DNA of 6,899 nucleotides from an uncultured Bacilli bacterium (GTDB lineage Bacteria; Bacillota_I; Bacilli_A; RF39; UBA660), in contig CAJTXV010000052.1 in the NCBI GenBank assembly GCA_910584255.1, positions 1 through 6,899 of the forward strand, written 5' to 3'. How positions within the stretch are numbered: the first letter of the stretch is position 1; every line of letters starts with the position of its first letter. This document shows, one piece after another, positions 5,890-6,899 of the stretch. Made by a program: the position numbers and the translations under genes. Below the pieces are notes generated by a model. The model ran no database searches. It was not told where the DNA came from and worked only from the letters and a program-made list of their open reading frames with translations.

Positions 5890-6813
5890 ATGAAACAAAC
5901 GGAAAAAGATATTGAAGCTGCCTCTTTAATTATTGAAGGGAAAGAAGTAAAAGAACCTTATCAAAAGATTTACTGTACACAAACGGAAAATTCTAAAGAA
6001 CTATTTAAAAGATTATCTCATCACTGGGAAAATAGTTTATTTATTGGAGGTAGCGCAGATCAATTTTTAAATGCAATTCTTTATAGAAGTAGAAACCTAA
6101 CAGTCGTAGATAGTAATCCACTAGCCATTCATTATATTTTATTAAAACTTGCTGCACTTAAAGTACTGGACAACAAAGAATTTTTAGAATTCACTAGTTG
6201 GAATCCAAAAGAAAATACAGATTTAGAACAATTGCTAAAGCTATTAACACCCTTATTAGAAAGAGATTACCCATACTTTAATCATAATCCTGTACAATTT
6301 TGGGATACTATATTTAAGAATTATTCAAAAGAAGAAATTGCAAAAAAACTTTTTTTTGATGAATCTACAGAATATGAAAAACATGATCTAAAAAAGGAAA
6401 TGTTACTAAGAAATCCTTATCTAGAAAAACGTTTTTTCAACTATTTAAGAAAAGTAATTCCAAGTGTCTCTATCCAAGTAGTAAATCAAGATATTTTAAA
6501 ACTTGCTTCTATTCCCAATCTACCACAATTCGATAAAATATATCTTTCTAATATTCTTTTGGAAATGGATATTTCTTTAGAGGAATATCAACATCTTCTA
6601 GAGGAAAATATATACCCATTATTATCTTTAAAAGGAGAAGCAGTAATTTCCTATCTAAATATTTCTCATTCTTATGGAATAACATTAAATAAGTTAGGCA
6701 CTACTGACCAAATCGTTAAATTCTTTACAGAACATGATTGTCGTTCTGAATTAATGTTTAATCTAAATATTTCAAATCAAGTTCATACTGCTTTTGTTTA
6801 TCAAAAAAAATGA
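5890..6813 (+). CDS. DUF3419/BtaA-like SAM-dependent protein (putative 3-amino-3-carboxypropyl transferase family)
   Basis: This predicted cytoplasmic protein of 307 residues has a Rossmann-type SAM-binding fold. The first motif is LFIGGSADQFLNAIL (50-64). It is followed by TVVDSNPLAIHYILLKLAAL (71-90), whose Asp-x-Asn-Pro plus LLKLAAL closely resembles the VDLNP...LLELKLAA signature of the DUF3419 family that includes BtaA. BtaA moves the 3-amino-3-carboxypropyl group of SAM onto diacylglycerol in betaine-lipid synthesis. Later blocks also fit: NQDILKLAS (199-207), FDKIYLSNILLEMD (214-227) and LKGEAVISYLN (247-257). The substrate here is unknown, and no btaB-like partner is in the window. 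I chose ATG at 5890 because GAAGTG lies 6 nt upstream. An in-frame TTG at 5869 would add seven residues but has no ribosome-binding site. Family assignment is by eye and function is inferred. It is transcribed alone. Confidence 0.85.
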   Translation: MKQTEKDIEAASLIIEGKEVKEPYQKIYCTQTENSKELFKRLSHHWENSLFIGGSADQFLNAILYRSRNLTVVDSNPLAIHYILLKLAALKVLDNKEFLEFTSWNPKENTDLEQLLKLLTPLLERDYPYFNHNPVQFWDTIFKNYSKEEIAKKLFFDESTEYEKHDLKKEMLLRNPYLEKRFFNYLRKVIPSVSIQVVNQDILKLASIPNLPQFDKIYLSNILLEMDISLEEYQHLLEENIYPLLSLKGEAVISYLNISHSYGITLNKLGTTDQIVKFFTEHDCRSELMFNLNISNQVHTAFVYQKK

Positions 6814-6839
6814 TAGAAAACTAAATTTCTATCATTTTT
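6803..6839. terminator. Bidirectional Rho-independent terminator shared by two convergent genes
   Basis: AAAAATGATAGAAA (6806-6819) is perfectly complementary to TTTCTATCATTTTT (6826-6839) around a 6-nt loop. On the plus strand the right arm ends in TTTTT. On the minus strand the hairpin runs into eight T (complement of 6810-6803). The stop codon of the plus-strand gene (6811-6813) lies in the left arm. The stop codon of the convergent partial gene (complement of 6832-6834) lies in the right arm. One hairpin therefore ends both transcripts. Confidence 0.85.
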
Positions 6840-6899
6840 CATTAAGTCCTCTTTTTCCTAAGATGTAGTTTTTAATTCGAATAACATCTGGTGCTGTCA
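6832..6899 (-). CDS. C-terminal end of an unidentified gene (partial, cut by window edge)
   Basis: The last 68 bases read on the minus strand as one open frame of 21 codons ending in TGA at 6834-6832. The translation contains DVIRIKNYILGKRG and ends in LNEK. The other two minus-strand frames are less protein-like; one hits TAA within a few codons. The mix of charged and hydrophobic residues looks like a real helical protein end. The stop sits exactly in a terminator stem whose minus-strand side carries a T8 tail, as expected for a gene end. I cannot recognise the family from this fragment. The gene is convergent with the BtaA-like gene and starts beyond the right edge. Confidence 0.65.
   Translation of the reverse strand, partial: TAPDVIRIKNYILGKRGLNEK

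Overview
This window is AT-rich DNA from a low-GC Gram-positive bacterium, probably class Bacilli in the broad sense (Erysipelotrichia or RF39-like gut lineages are possible). The evidence is strong A+T bias in third codon positions, Shine-Dalgarno sites ahead of most genes, a T-box leader ahead of pheST, and Bacillota-type PheS and PheT proteins. TGA is a real stop codon and Trp is encoded by TGG, so this is not the mycoplasma genetic code. The species cannot be named from the sequence alone.

Reading leftwards on the minus strand from a divergent promoter region near 5700-5890, there is frr (ribosome recycling factor), then after 26 bp an unrecognised membrane-anchored or lipidated protein of 427 residues. 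Next comes a strong promoter buried in the end of that gene, a tRNA-Phe-sensing T-box leader, and the overlapping pheS-pheT pair. pheT ends at a Rho-independent terminator. Directly after its U-tract begins a sequence that looks like the 5' end of a group II intron (domain I), which runs off the left edge. Insertion behind a terminator is the known habit of group IIC introns.

On the plus strand, divergent from frr, a single gene with its own extended -10 promoter encodes a SAM-binding protein. It resembles the DUF3419/BtaA family of 3-amino-3-carboxypropyl transferases. Its stop codon lies inside an A/T hairpin that also serves as terminator for a convergent minus-strand gene, of which only the last 21 codons are in the window.

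The minus-strand genes mostly serve translation: tRNA-Phe charging under amino-acid control, and ribosome recycling. The 427-residue protein between them has no recognised function. The points most worth following up are the terminator-associated intron, the small BtaA-like enzyme, and the unknown protein with a lipobox-like motif behind a long charged N-terminus. No CRISPR array, tRNA or rRNA gene is visible.
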